Shown piece after piece: positions 10,075-18,598 of a stretch of DNA of 64,000 nucleotides. Under the pieces are notes generated by a model. That model saw only the letters and a program-made list of their open reading frames with translations, was not told the DNA's origin and ran no database searches. How positions within the stretch are numbered: the first letter of the stretch is position 1; every line of letters starts with the position of its first letter. The position numbers and the translations under genes are program-made. This DNA is from Flavobacterium seoulense (GTDB lineage Bacteria > Bacteroidota > Bacteroidia > Flavobacteriales > Flavobacteriaceae), in assembly GCF_000695795.1 (NCBI RefSeq), contig NZ_JNCA01000001.1:310001-374000 (forward strand), given 5' to 3'.

Positions 10075-10560
10075 CTAATATTGTTTTAATCTGTTTTTTA
10101 AAAAATCTGCAATTCCCGCCTCGTCCATTTGAGCCACACGCCATTCTTTTAGAACTTTGGCACCGGTTTTTTCATAAAAATCAATCGCTGTTGTATTCCA
10201 GTCAAGAACATTCCAGTCAATTCTTTTTACTTCGTCTCTTTTAGCCTGCTTGATAATTTCAGAATATAATGCATAACCTACTCCTTTACCACGCATGCTG
10301 TTTTTGACAACTAAATCCTCAAGGTGGATTATTTTTCCTTTCCAGGTTGAATAACGATAATAGTAAAAAGCAATCCCTACAATTTCTGAATTTACTTCGG
10401 CAACAAAAACATAAAATAAAGGTTCTGTGCCAAAACCATCCCGGATTAAATCTTCTACTGTTACTTTTACAGCATCAGGCTCTTTTTCAAAATCAGCTAA
10501 TTCCTGAATAAGGTTTAGAACAGCCGTCATATCCTCTTTTACACCTTTTCTAATATTCAT
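10075..10560 (-). CDS. GNAT family N-acetyltransferase
   Basis: The product is a 161-residue single-domain acetyltransferase. The acetyl-CoA loop is visible as LVVKNSMRGKGVGYALYSEI (R-G-K-G-V-G). The C-terminal DWNTTAIDFYEKTGAKVL is typical of GNAT enzymes of the diamine/SAT1-like group. The substrate may be a polyamine, amino acid or thialysine-like amine, but it cannot be fixed from sequence. The gene is first in a two-gene unit with aspartate kinase. Confidence 0.85.
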   Translation of the reverse strand: MNIRKGVKEDMTAVLNLIQELADFEKEPDAVKVTVEDLIRDGFGTEPLFYVFVAEVNSEIVGIAFYYYRYSTWKGKIIHLEDLVVKNSMRGKGVGYALYSEIIKQAKRDEVKRIDWNVLDWNTTAIDFYEKTGAKVLKEWRVAQMDEAGIADFLKNRLKQY

Positions 10561-10631
10561 AAATTCGTATTATTCGGGTTAAAAATTAACAATAAGGCTT
10601 TTTTAAATTCTTTTGAACTGCAAATCCTTAG

Positions 10632-10639
10632 CAAATATA
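10632..10639 (-). promoter_or_regulatory. -7 element for GNAT-aspartate kinase operon
   Basis: On the minus strand this reads TATATTTG, an exact match to the Bacteroidota -7 consensus TAnnTTTG, about 70 bp upstream of the GNAT start. No clear -33 TTG at the usual spacing was found. Confidence 0.5.
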
Positions 10640-10666
10640 CAATACTGTAAAACTAAGTAAGTTTTA

Positions 10667-10698
10667 TTGAGTCATTATCACAAAAAAAACGATATTTG
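10667..10698 (+). promoter_or_regulatory. Promoter for fructose-1,6-bisphosphatase
   Basis: A TTG at 10667-10669 is followed after 21 bp by GATATTTG (one mismatch to TAnnTTTG), 32 bp upstream of the fbp start codon. Confidence 0.5.
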
Positions 10699-10730
10699 TG
10701 ACTTCAAATTAAAATTCAATCGATTTCGTA

Positions 10731-11741
10731 ATGGAAGAAAGCAGTAAAACTTTAGGAGAGTTTATTATTGAAAATCAAAATGCATTTCAATATTCATCAG
10801 GTGAATTATCCCGAATAATCAATTCAATTCGTTTAGCAGCTAAAGTAGTTAGTTACAAAGTAAACAAAGCAGGATTAGTTGATATTACCGGAGCAGCTGG
10901 TGAGCAAAATATTCAGGGAGAAGATCAGCAAAAATTAGATGTTTATGCTAATGAGGTTTTTATTCAGACTTTAAAAAACCGCGAAATTGTTTGCGGAATT
11001 GCTTCAGAGGAAAATGATGATTTTATTACTGTTGAAGGAAAAGATAAGAGTCACAAGAACAAATATGTGGTTTTGATGGATCCTTTAGACGGATCATCAA
11101 ATATTGATGTAAATGTTTCGGTAGGAACCGTTTTTTCGGTTTATAGAAGAGTCACTCCTGTAGGAACTCCGGTTACTATTGAAGATTTTTTACAACCGGG
11201 AACTATGCAGGTAGCTGCAGGATATGTAATTTATGGAACATCGACCATGTTAGTTTATACAACAGGTCATGGTGTGAATGGGTTTACATTAAATCCGGCA
11301 ATTGGAACTTTTTATCTTTCGCATCCTGATATGAAGTTTACTAAAGACGGAAGTATTTATTCGGTTAACGAAGGAAATTATATTCAGTTTCCACAAGGAG
11401 TTAAAGATTATATTAAATATTGTCAGTCTGAAGAAGGAGACAGGCCGTACACTTCAAGATATATTGGTAGTTTAGTTTCTGATATTCATAGAAATATGAT
11501 TAAAGGCGGAATCTATATTTATCCAACGAGTTCAAAAGCGCCTAAAGGAAAATTGAGATTATTGTACGAATGTAATCCAATGGCTTTTATTGCGGAGCAA
11601 GCCGGAGGAAAAGCTTCTGATGGATTTAAAAGAATTATGGAAATTAAACCAACTGAATTGCATGAGCGTGTGCCGTTTTTCTGTGGAAGTTATAACATGG
11701 TAACTAAGGCAGAAGAATTTATGCTTAAAGCTGGTAAATAA
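10731..11741 (+). CDS. fbp: Class I fructose-1,6-bisphosphatase
   Basis: The product hydrolyses fructose 1,6-bisphosphate to fructose 6-phosphate, the committed step of gluconeogenesis, in the cytoplasm. The 336-residue protein has the metal- and substrate-binding motif [12 protein letters not shown] and, near the C-terminus, [20 protein letters not shown]. Both are diagnostic of the class I enzyme. Length is normal for the family. It is a single gene ending in a bidirectional hairpin shared with the convergent TerB-like gene. Confidence 0.96.
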   Translation: MEESSKTLGEFIIENQNAFQYSSGELSRIINSIRLAAKVVSYKVNKAGLVDITGAAGEQNIQGEDQQKLDVYANEVFIQTLKNREIVCGIASEENDDFITVEGKDKSHKNKYVVLMDPLDGSSNIDVNVSVGTVFSVYRRVTPVGTPVTIEDFLQPGTMQVAAGYVIYGTSTMLVYTTGHGVNGFTLNPAIGTFYLSHPDMKFTKDGSIYSVNEGNYIQFPQGVKDYIKYCQSEEGDRPYTSRYIGSLVSDIHRNMIKGGIYIYPTSSKAPKGKLRLLYECNPMAFIAEQAGGKASDGFKRIMEIKPTELHERVPFFCGSYNMVTKAEEFMLKAGK

Positions 11742-11762
11742 TTTTAGAAATAGATACGAACA

Positions 11763-11792
11763 AAAAAGCTCTTGAGAAATCAAGAGCTTTTT
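11763..11792. terminator. Bidirectional terminator between fbp and terB-like gene
   Basis: Twelve-base perfect arms (aaaaagctcttg / caagagcttttt) with a 6-nt loop sit in the gap between two convergent stop codons. An A-tract and a U-tract flank it, so it works in both directions. Confidence 0.88.
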
Positions 11793-11811
11793 AATATGAA
11801 AACAAATAGGA

Positions 11812-12243
11812 TTATTTGTGCATATTTTGCATTTCGTAAGCAAAAGTGTCAAAATCAACTTTTTTGTCTACTAATGATAATGCTTTTGCAATAATATAAT
11901 TAACGTTACCAGGTGTAAATCCTAAACCGATAGCAATTTTCTTTAAAACGACTTCTTGTTTATCTCCTAATTGATGATCTACGTGAACCATTCTGGCTAA
12001 ATCATACAAACGATCAATTCTTTGAGTGTACAAATAAGGAGGATTAATAGGGTAAATTGCAGGATTTTCTAAAATCTCTTCGTATTCTGAAGGAGCAATT
12101 TCAAGTTTTGTAGCTAATTTATCTAAGAAGTTTTTTTCTTCAGCAGATACAATACCATCAGCTAGAGCAACGCGAACAATCGCAGAAAAATGACCTTTAT
12201 TTCTTTGTTTAAATTCGCTATCAAATAAATCTGAAAATGACAT
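11812..12243 (-). CDS. TerB-like protein
   Basis: The product is a 143-residue, probably all-helical cytoplasmic protein. The N-terminal segment VALADGIVSAEEKNFLDKLA is the typical TerB/DjlA-N helix with its acidic metal-binding-like loop. No other ter genes are near, so tellurite resistance should not be inferred. Many Flavobacterium genomes have such a solitary TerB protein of unknown role. Confidence 0.75.
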   Translation of the reverse strand: MSFSDLFDSEFKQRNKGHFSAIVRVALADGIVSAEEKNFLDKLATKLEIAPSEYEEILENPAIYPINPPYLYTQRIDRLYDLARMVHVDHQLGDKQEVVLKKIAIGLGFTPGNVNYIIAKALSLVDKKVDFDTFAYEMQNMHK

Positions 12244-12265
12244 AATTATTGTGTTTTTTATTGGG

Positions 12266-12273
12266 CAAATATA
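12266..12273 (-). promoter_or_regulatory. -7 element for terB-like gene
   Basis: The minus strand reads TATATTTG (TAnnTTTG consensus), 22 bp upstream of the start codon. Confidence 0.55.
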
Positions 12274-12468
12274 GTTGAATTTTTAAATTTTTAATTTCCT
12301 TTTAAATTTAATTTAACGAGATGTTATAAATAATACAAATGCTCATTTTGTCTTAGTATAAAGCTTTGTGATGCTGATAATTTGTTCCAATGATTTATGG
12401 AATTGAATGGAGAGGTTTCAAAATTAATCGTAAGTTTACACTACTGTATTAAACAAATTAGTATAATG

Positions 12469-13062
12469 ATGTCCCAATTTTTAACCTACTTTCAATTAGG
12501 ATTAAAACATATTTTAAATATCTATTCCTACGATCATATTTTGTTTTTAATTGCATTGGCAATTCCGCTTACTTTTAAAGACTGGAAACGAATTTTACTT
12601 TTAGTAACCACATTTACCGTCGGTCATACTGTTGCTTTATTGTTAACTATTTACGGAATTATTGCTGTAAAAGTAGCTGTGGTTGAATTGTTAATTCCGT
12701 TTACAATTTTGATAGTTGCTTTATTTCATCTGTTTACCGCAGGAAAATCGGCTAAGAAAGAAAGTATCAATTTAGTTTTCTTTATTACACTTTTCTTTGG
12801 AATTATTCATGGACTTGGATTTTTAAAATATTTTAAATCGATACATCGTGGAAACGCAATGTCTGAATTATTAGCGGTATTAGAACTTGCTTTGGGAATC
12901 GAAGCGGGACAATTGGTTGTAGTTCTGGTAGCTTTGATTTTATCTTATATTGTTCAAACGGTTTTTAGATTTTCTAAAAGAGATTGGACTTTGGTTATGT
13001 CAGCATTTATTATTGGAGTAGTTTTGCCTATTATTATGGGGAATAAAATTTGGTTAAGATAA
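12469..13062 (+). CDS. HupE/UreJ family membrane protein
   Basis: The product is a 198-residue integral membrane protein with about five or six hydrophobic helices. Conserved family pieces are YSYDHILFLIAL, TTFTVGHTVALLLTIYG and FGIIHGLGF, whose His and Asp residues are thought to bind metal (nickel or cobalt) in HupE/UreJ transporters. I chose the second of two adjacent ATGs just before SQFLTYF. A farther upstream in-frame ATG would add an unlikely polar leader. No urease or hydrogenase gene is nearby, so the transported ion is unclear. The next gene starts 2 bp after the stop, giving an operon with dCMP deaminase, S41 peptidase and a lipoprotein. Confidence 0.8.
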   Translation: MSQFLTYFQLGLKHILNIYSYDHILFLIALAIPLTFKDWKRILLLVTTFTVGHTVALLLTIYGIIAVKVAVVELLIPFTILIVALFHLFTAGKSAKKESINLVFFITLFFGIIHGLGFLKYFKSIHRGNAMSELLAVLELALGIEAGQLVVVLVALILSYIVQTVFRFSKRDWTLVMSAFIIGVVLPIIMGNKIWLR

Positions 13063-13064
13063 TT

Positions 13065-13496
13065 ATGGAACAAAGAAAATTAAATAAATACGATAAAGCT
13101 TATCTCCGTATTGCTAAAGAATGGGGACTTTTGTCATACTGTAAAAGAAAACAAGTAGGGGCAATTATTGTAAAAGACCGAATGATTATTTCTGACGGTT
13201 ATAATGGTACACCATCAGGTTTTGATAATTGCTGCGAAGATGAGGAAGGTTTAACAAGATGGGATGTTTTACACGCCGAAGCCAATGCAATTCTTAAAGT
13301 AGCACGGTCAACGCAATCTTGTGAAGGCGCTACGTTGTATATTACGCTTTCGCCTTGCAAAGAATGTAGTAAGTTGATTCATCAATCAGGAATTAAAAGA
13401 GTGGTGTATCAAAACGGATATCGTGATGATTCAGGAATTGAATTTCTAAAAAAAGCAGGTGTAATTGTGGATCATATTCCGGAATTAGAAGAATAA
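13065..13496 (+). CDS. Deoxycytidylate (dCMP) deaminase
   Basis: The product is a 143-residue zinc-dependent deaminase converting dCMP to dUMP for thymidylate synthesis. The zinc and catalytic residues are visible as LHAEANAIL (His-Ala-Glu) and SPCKECSKL (Pro-Cys-x-x-Cys). The substrate-binding N-terminal region YNGTPSGFDNCCED is typical of dCMP deaminases and separates it from TadA or cytidine deaminase. It begins 2 bp after the HupE/UreJ stop, and the protease gene begins 1 bp after its own stop. Confidence 0.93.
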   Translation: MEQRKLNKYDKAYLRIAKEWGLLSYCKRKQVGAIIVKDRMIISDGYNGTPSGFDNCCEDEEGLTRWDVLHAEANAILKVARSTQSCEGATLYITLSPCKECSKLIHQSGIKRVVYQNGYRDDSGIEFLKKAGVIVDHIPELEE

Positions 13497-13497
13497 A

Positions 13498-15072
13498 GTG
13501 AAAATAAATTATAAATACATACCGATATATATTAGTATCGTTCTGGCAATAGGAATATTCATTGGTGGATCGTTGAGTTTTTCAAGTCAGGATGAGCTTT
13601 TGACTAATAATTATTCTAAAGAAAAACTCAATCAGTTAATTGATTTTATAGACAGTGAATATGTTGATGAACTCGATACAGATTCTATTGTCAATAATAC
13701 GGTTGATAATATTCTGGCGCAATTAGATCCGCATTCGGTTTATATTCCGCCGAGTGAACAGGTTGAAGTTACCGAAAATATGAAAGGCGATTTCGTAGGC
13801 ATTGGTGTGCGTTTTTATATTTTTAAAGATACGGTTGCGATCATTCAGTCTATAGAAAATGGTCCTTCGGCAAAAGCAGGAATTAAAGCCGGAGACCGAA
13901 TTTTGTATGCTGATGGAACAAAATTATTCGGACGAAAATTACCAACGGATTCTTTGTTTAATAAGCTAAAAGGAAAAGAAGGTTCGGAAGTAGAACTTAC
14001 TATTTATCGAAAACCAGAAAAAGAAAAAATAAAATTCAAAATAAAACGTGGTGTTGTTCCGCTTAAAAGTGTTGATGTAGGATTGATGCTGAATTCGTCT
14101 ACAGCTTATATTAAAATCAACCGATTTGCCGAAACTACTTATCGCGAATTTAAATCTAATTTGACTCGTTTGAAAAAACAAGGAGCAACATCTTTAGTGA
14201 TTGATCTTCGTGATAATGGCGGCGGCTATATGGAAGAAGCCATTGCTATTGCTGACGAATTATTGGCAAACAAACAATTGATCGTTTTTACAAAAAATAA
14301 AAAAGGAAGAATTGAAAAAACCTATGCTACAAAAAAAGGTGATTTTGAAACGGGTAGATTGTTTGTTTTGATTAACGAAAATTCGGCTTCAGCAAGTGAA
14401 ATTCTGGCAGGAGCGATTCAGGATAATGACAGAGGGACTATTGTAGGACGCCGTTCTTTTGGTAAAGGTTTAGTGCAACGCGAAATGGATTTTGAAGATG
14501 GTTCGGCGGTTCGTTTGACCGTAGCTCGTTATTATACACCAACAGGGAGATCGATTCAAAAACCTTATGTTAAAGGAACAGAACAATACTTTCAAGAATC
14601 GGAATTGCGTTTTAAAAATGGCGAATTGTATGATAAAGACAGCATAAAAATAGCGGACACTTTAAAGTTTAAAACTCCCAAGGGCAGAATTGTTTATGGC
14701 GGAGGCGGAATTGTTCCTGACGTTTTTGTGCCAATTGAATTTGAAAGGTCGAATGAAGCAGTTGCTTATCTAATGGAATCTGGAATTGTAGGTAATTTCG
14801 TTTTCGAACAATTGGATAAACATCGAAATATTTTTAAAAATCTTTCGTTTAAAGAGTTTCTAACTAAGATGAATGCAACGGATGTGTATTTTAATCTTTT
14901 CGAAAAGTTGCTTTCTAAACATGTTAAGGAAATTCAATTAAGAAAGAGCAAACAAGTAGTTAAACGTTATCTTAATGCTGAATTTGCTAAACAATTATAT
15001 GGTGAAAAGGCTTATTATGATATTGTTTTAAAAGAGGATGTGATGCTTAATAAAATTTTAAATAAAAAATAA
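13498..15072 (+). CDS. S41 family C-terminal processing peptidase
   Basis: The product is a 524-residue periplasmic, membrane-anchored protease of the CtpA/Prc type. The GTG start is the only one giving the N-terminal hydrophobic anchor (about 9-28). A PDZ domain spans about 90-175 (GDFVGIGVRF, GIKAGDRILYADG). The S41 core follows with DLRDNGGGYMEEA, NENSASASEILAGA (nucleophile Ser) and GRRSFGKGLVQ (Lys of the Ser/Lys dyad). Its substrates are unknown. It forms an operon with dCMP deaminase (1 bp gap) and a small lipoprotein (2 bp gap). Confidence 0.93.
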   Translation: MKINYKYIPIYISIVLAIGIFIGGSLSFSSQDELLTNNYSKEKLNQLIDFIDSEYVDELDTDSIVNNTVDNILAQLDPHSVYIPPSEQVEVTENMKGDFVGIGVRFYIFKDTVAIIQSIENGPSAKAGIKAGDRILYADGTKLFGRKLPTDSLFNKLKGKEGSEVELTIYRKPEKEKIKFKIKRGVVPLKSVDVGLMLNSSTAYIKINRFAETTYREFKSNLTRLKKQGATSLVIDLRDNGGGYMEEAIAIADELLANKQLIVFTKNKKGRIEKTYATKKGDFETGRLFVLINENSASASEILAGAIQDNDRGTIVGRRSFGKGLVQREMDFEDGSAVRLTVARYYTPTGRSIQKPYVKGTEQYFQESELRFKNGELYDKDSIKIADTLKFKTPKGRIVYGGGGIVPDVFVPIEFERSNEAVAYLMESGIVGNFVFEQLDKHRNIFKNLSFKEFLTKMNATDVYFNLFEKLLSKHVKEIQLRKSKQVVKRYLNAEFAKQLYGEKAYYDIVLKEDVMLNKILNKK

Positions 15073-15074
15073 GT

Positions 15075-15386
15075 ATGAAAAAGTTATTTCGTTTTGGTTG
15101 TATAATTGGTTTGTTGGCTTTTTGTTTTTCATGTGCTACAATGAAAAATAAAAATGAGGTTCAGGGGAATGTTGAATCAGTTGAATTTGGAAAAGACGGT
15201 TATACTGCAACAGTGAAAACGGCTAAAAACGATATTTATTTGGCGACAATAAGTATTATTAATCTTGGCGGACCGCAAAATTATAAAGTTTTTAGAACAG
15301 GAGATCAGGTTTCTTTAAAAGGAGAAATTTGGAAAACCGATACTGAAAAACATATAAAAGTAACCGAAATTCTATCGGCTAAATAA
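15075..15386 (+). CDS. Small hypothetical lipoprotein
   Basis: The product is a 103-residue protein with a lipoprotein signal peptide whose lipobox is CFSC. A short beta-rich domain follows (GNVESVEFGKDGYTATVKT, TGDQVSLKGEIWKT), compatible with an OB-like or small barrel fold. I do not recognise a family. It is the last gene of the HupE/UreJ-deaminase-protease operon and could assist or be monitored by the adjacent protease, but nothing in the sequence proves it. Confidence 0.65.
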   Translation: MKKLFRFGCIIGLLAFCFSCATMKNKNEVQGNVESVEFGKDGYTATVKTAKNDIYLATISIINLGGPQNYKVFRTGDQVSLKGEIWKTDTEKHIKVTEILSAK

Positions 15387-15401
15387 TAATAAAAGTTTAA
15401 T

Positions 15402-15459
15402 CCATTAAGGAATTAAGAAAATTTAGCCAGAATGCTTAATAAACTTAATTCCTTAATGG
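15402..15459. terminator. Perfect 16-bp inverted repeat, bidirectional terminator
   Basis: The arms ccattaaggaattaag and cttaattccttaatgg are perfectly complementary across a 26-nt loop, between the convergent lipoprotein and flavoprotein genes. The TTAA-rich words resemble the heptamer arrays found elsewhere in the window, though with less regular phase. Confidence 0.7.
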
Positions 15460-15479
15460 TTTTATATTTCTTATTTTGT

Positions 15480-16085
15480 TTATCGGGTACTGTCGTGAGC
15501 GTGAGTTTGCGTGCCATTATTCCATAAAGTAAGAATATCAGTAGCAACGGCAGCGCCACTTCCGGCAGCAATAGCAAGTTGGCTTCTCCATCCAGCTAAG
15601 GTTCCAATAACATAAATGCCTTCAGCAACTTTATGATCGTTATTTTGTAATTGTATTCTTTGTTTTTCAGGAAGTGCTTTTTGATGCGGAATTACATATT
15701 GCATTAATCCTTCGATTGCAAAAGTATTGGCTGATCCAATTCCTACTACAACAGCTTTAGTTTTATAGCTGTTTTTATTGGTAGTAATAACAAAATTAGG
15801 TGCTTCTCCTTCAATACGAAGCACTTTTTCGTTTTCAATTTGTGTAATGTGAGGATAAACTTCGTTTAAGTGTTCAATGCTTTCGCTAAGTAATTCAGAA
15901 CCTAGTTTTCCCGGAGCTATTCCGTAAGCATTGTTGAATAATGCGTCTTGAAGTGATGAAGATTTTTGGTGCGAAAAAATTCCGATTTTTTTATCGCTTA
16001 CAAAGCTTTTGTTTTTGGCTGAGCCAAGAACTAAGGCGCATGACATTCCGGAAACTCCGCCACCAATAATGAGTACGTCAAACAT
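15480..16085 (-). CDS. Short FAD-dependent oxidoreductase, thioredoxin-reductase-like half protein
   Basis: The product is 201 residues. The N-terminus has a Rossmann FAD-binding motif (IIGGGVSGMSCALVLG). The C-terminus has the second FAD-contact motif GIYVIGTLAGWRSQLAIAAG, which closes the FAD domain of thioredoxin-reductase-like enzymes. The NADPH domain and redox CxxC normally inserted between them are absent, so the protein is about 100 residues shorter than TrxR. Both ends of the FAD domain are intact, so this is a compact family member rather than a broken gene. The tiny membrane protein 5 bp upstream is probably co-transcribed. The substrate is unknown. Confidence 0.75.
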   Translation of the reverse strand: MFDVLIIGGGVSGMSCALVLGSAKNKSFVSDKKIGIFSHQKSSSLQDALFNNAYGIAPGKLGSELLSESIEHLNEVYPHITQIENEKVLRIEGEAPNFVITTNKNSYKTKAVVVGIGSANTFAIEGLMQYVIPHQKALPEKQRIQLQNNDHKVAEGIYVIGTLAGWRSQLAIAAGSGAAVATDILTLWNNGTQTHAHDSTR

Positions 16086-16090
16086 CTGGT

Positions 16091-16294
16091 TTATTGTTTA
16101 TCGTTCATTTTGTCTTCTATCTTTTTAGATATTCTAAAAATTACTAGAATTAGGATAGCACAACAAGAAGCAGCGATACCAATAAAAGCTACTGCATTGT
16201 CTCCTCCAAAAAGATTATTGAAATCTAATTGAGTAATGTTGAAGATGACAAGTGCTGCTGCTATAAACACTAATGTGTTGGTGAAAATTTTCAT
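16091..16294 (-). CDS. Small two-helix membrane protein
   Basis: The product is a 67-residue protein with two predicted transmembrane helices (about 5-20 and 35-53), a Cys-Cys pair in the second helix (IAASCCAILILV) and a charged C-terminal tail. I do not recognise a family. It is encoded 5 bp before the short flavoprotein on the same strand, which suggests co-expression. It might anchor that protein to the membrane, but this is only an inference from position. Confidence 0.6.
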   Translation of the reverse strand: MKIFTNTLVFIAAALVIFNITQLDFNNLFGGDNAVAFIGIAASCCAILILVIFRISKKIEDKMNDKQ

Positions 16295-16610
16295 GATATT
16301 TATTTTGACTTGTAGTTTTATAAAGGAATCTATATTAAATGTAAAAAATTCAGATAGTTGCTACAGACTAAATTAGGGTGTAAAATTATAAAAAATATAT
16401 TTAGAGCAATAGCCCTTTAACATAAGGCGCTTATAATTTAACAGCCTGAAAGGGAATTGTTAAAGTATGTTTTTGATTTTTAACTATTTGAGGTCTAAAT
16501 GGCGGTTTTTTGTTGTAAGATATAGTCTGTTTTTTCTCAAAAAAAGCGGCTATTTTTAATTAAAGTAGGTATAAAAGAAGCTCTGCTTGAAAGATGAGGT
16601 TTCGTTTGAT
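16295..16610. other. Gene-free interval between divergent genes
   Basis: About 350 bp separate the divergent small membrane protein and DUF3109 genes. I find no open frame with coding character, no tRNA and no strong hairpin. The right edge holds the DUF3109 promoter. Confidence 0.5.
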
Positions 16611-16618
16611 TATCTTTG
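16587..16618 (+). promoter_or_regulatory. Promoter for DUF3109 gene
   Basis: A TTG at 16587-16589 and TATCTTTG at 16611-16618 are separated by 21 bp, a full match to the Bacteroidota -33/-7 promoter, 27 bp before the start codon. Confidence 0.75.
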
Positions 16619-16645
16619 CAGTTATAAATTATACTAGCATAACCC

Positions 16646-17224
16646 ATGTTTCAATTAGGAAAAACCATCGTTTCAGAAGATATTTTAGAAAAAGAATTTG
16701 TTTGTAATTTATCAGCTTGTCATGGTGCTTGTTGCGTTGATGGCGATGCCGGAGCGCCATTGAATGAAGAGGAAACTAAAATTCTGGAAGAAATATATCC
16801 TAAGGTAAAACCTTTTTTACGCAAAGAAGGAATTGAGGCTATCGAAGCTCAGGGAACCTGGGTGAAAGGTACTGATGGTGATCTTGAAACAACCTTGATT
16901 GATAATAAGGATTGTGCTTATGTGATTTTTGATGGTAAAACCGCGCTTTGTGGTATTGAGCAGGCCTATAATCAAGGAATTGTAGACTGGAAAAAACCGG
17001 TTTCTTGTCATTTGTATCCTATTCGTGTAAAAGATTTCACTGAGTTTGCAGCGGTCAATTATGATAAGTGGGATATTTGTGATGATGCCTGTTCTTTAGG
17101 TAAGGAATTAGAGGTTCCGGTGTATAAATTTGTCAAAGAAGCCTTGGTTAGAAGGTTTGGAGAAGACTGGTATGCTGAGCTCGAAATTGTAGCTCGGGAA
17201 TGGAAAAAAGTGAAGTCAAAATAA
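16646..17224 (+). CDS. DUF3109 family cysteine-rich protein
   Basis: The product is a 192-residue cytoplasmic protein of the DUF3109 family. It has clustered cysteines: [11 protein letters not shown] near the N-terminus, then single Cys residues at DCAYVIF and ALCGIE, then SCHLYP and CDDAC. The order resembles the YkgJ-type Zn/Fe-binding cysteine cluster family and suggests a metal or Fe-S site. The function is unknown. It is a single gene with a strong consensus promoter, common across Flavobacteriia. Confidence 0.85.
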   Translation: MFQLGKTIVSEDILEKEFVCNLSACHGACCVDGDAGAPLNEEETKILEEIYPKVKPFLRKEGIEAIEAQGTWVKGTDGDLETTLIDNKDCAYVIFDGKTALCGIEQAYNQGIVDWKKPVSCHLYPIRVKDFTEFAAVNYDKWDICDDACSLGKELEVPVYKFVKEALVRRFGEDWYAELEIVAREWKKVKSK

Positions 17225-17475
17225 ACTGTTTTTTTCTTGTTTCGCATTGTTTTAATTCTATATTCTAAGGGGTTTTTACAACGTTTTCGAATTTTTAATT
17301 GTTTGATATATAGTTAGTTGTTTTAGTTTTATTGTGGCGCTGTGTTTTTGGTCTTTGTTAAAAACTACAAGCTATTGTGAATAAGTTTGGCTTTTAATTT
17401 CGGCAATATTTCACAATCTTTGTAAAGCTTCAAAAAGCAAAAATCTTCCTTAAATCTCATAAAAATAAAATAACA

Positions 17476-18465
17476 ATGTCGCAAGTAGAACCTATTTTAC
17501 AAGAGAATAAAAATCGTTTCGTAATATTTCCTATAAAACACCATGATATCTGGGAATGGTATAAAAAGATGGAGGCTAGTTTCTGGACAGCTGAAGAAAT
17601 CGATTTGTCTCAGGATTTACATGATTGGAACAATAAATTAAATTCAGATGAGAAATATTTCATCAAACATATTTTGGCATTTTTTGCTGCTTCTGATGGA
17701 ATTGTAAACGAAAATTTAGCTGAAAACTTTGTAAACGAAGTGCAATATGCTGAAGCTAAATTTTTCTATGGTTTCCAAATCATGATGGAAAATATTCATA
17801 GTGAAACTTATTCGCTTTTAATTGATACTTATGTAAAAGACGAAAAAGAAAAAGACGAATTATTTAATGCTTTAGATGTTTTTCCAGCTATTAGAAAAAA
17901 AGCAGACTGGGCTTTAAGATGGATCGAATCTGATTCTTTTGCTGAAAGACTAATTGCTTTTGCAGCCGTAGAAGGAATTTTCTTTTCAGGCGCATTCTGT
18001 TCTATTTACTGGTTGAAAAAACGTGGTTTAATGCCAGGATTGACTTTTTCTAACGAATTGATTTCTCGTGACGAAGGAGTTCACTGTGATTTTGCGGTGC
18101 ATTTGCATAATCACCACTTAATTAATAAGGTACCAAAAGACAGAATCAAAGAAATTATTGTTGATGCTTTAAATATCGAAAGAGAATTTATTACTGAATC
18201 ACTTCCTGTAAGTTTGATTGGTATGAATGCCGGTTTGATGACACAATATTTAGAATTTGTTACCGATAGATTATTAGTAGAATTAGGATGCGAAAGAGTG
18301 TATAACACTGCAAATCCATTTGATTTTATGGATATGATTTCGCTTCAGGGAAAAACTAATTTCTTTGAGAAAAAAGTTTCCGAATATCAAAAAGCAGGAG
18401 TTTTAAACAGTGGAAAAGCGAATGATTCTGACGCTCAGGAAATTTCATTCGATGCTGATTTTTAA
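17476..18465 (+). CDS. nrdB: Class Ia ribonucleotide reductase beta subunit
   Basis: This is the small subunit that houses the di-metal centre and tyrosyl radical for reduction of ribonucleoside diphosphates. The 329-residue protein shows the metal-ligand motifs [28 protein letters not shown] and DEGVHCDF. The radical tyrosine lies in [13 protein letters not shown]. The C-terminal tail ([10 protein letters not shown]) is the part that docks on NrdA. nrdA follows on the same strand after 133 bp, so the order is nrdB-nrdA. No clear NrdR box was seen upstream. Confidence 0.96.
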   Translation: MSQVEPILQENKNRFVIFPIKHHDIWEWYKKMEASFWTAEEIDLSQDLHDWNNKLNSDEKYFIKHILAFFAASDGIVNENLAENFVNEVQYAEAKFFYGFQIMMENIHSETYSLLIDTYVKDEKEKDELFNALDVFPAIRKKADWALRWIESDSFAERLIAFAAVEGIFFSGAFCSIYWLKKRGLMPGLTFSNELISRDEGVHCDFAVHLHNHHLINKVPKDRIKEIIVDALNIEREFITESLPVSLIGMNAGLMTQYLEFVTDRLLVELGCERVYNTANPFDFMDMISLQGKTNFFEKKVSEYQKAGVLNSGKANDSDAQEISFDADF

Positions 18466-18598
18466 TATTCGATGCTAAAATAATACTCGTTTTCGAGCAA
18501 AATAATAAAGCTTTACCGCTTTACGCCCACGGGCAAAACAAAGATTACAAATAACCAAAAACAGTGAAGGGATTTTCTGTTTTAAAAAACAAAAACTT

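Noticed and set aside
11812..12243. Tellurite resistance locus
   Set aside because: Only a lone TerB-like gene is present. No terA, terC, terD or terZ is nearby, so the resistance label would be misleading.
12469..13062. HupE/UreJ as part of a urease or hydrogenase cluster
   Set aside because: No urease or hydrogenase gene is within the window around it. The neighbours are dCMP deaminase and a protease.
13966..14181. Small Phe-rich frame antisense to the S41 protease
   Set aside because: It is a mirror of a Lys-rich coding stretch and has no supporting signal.
15480..16085. Pseudogene of thioredoxin reductase
   Set aside because: Both ends of the FAD domain are intact, the frame is open and start and stop are normal. 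It is better read as a compact family member.
17225..17475. NrdR box pair upstream of nrdB
   Set aside because: I looked for two spaced copies of the ACAC-ATATA-GTGT-type motif and saw only a weak partial word near 17308. It is not enough to call.
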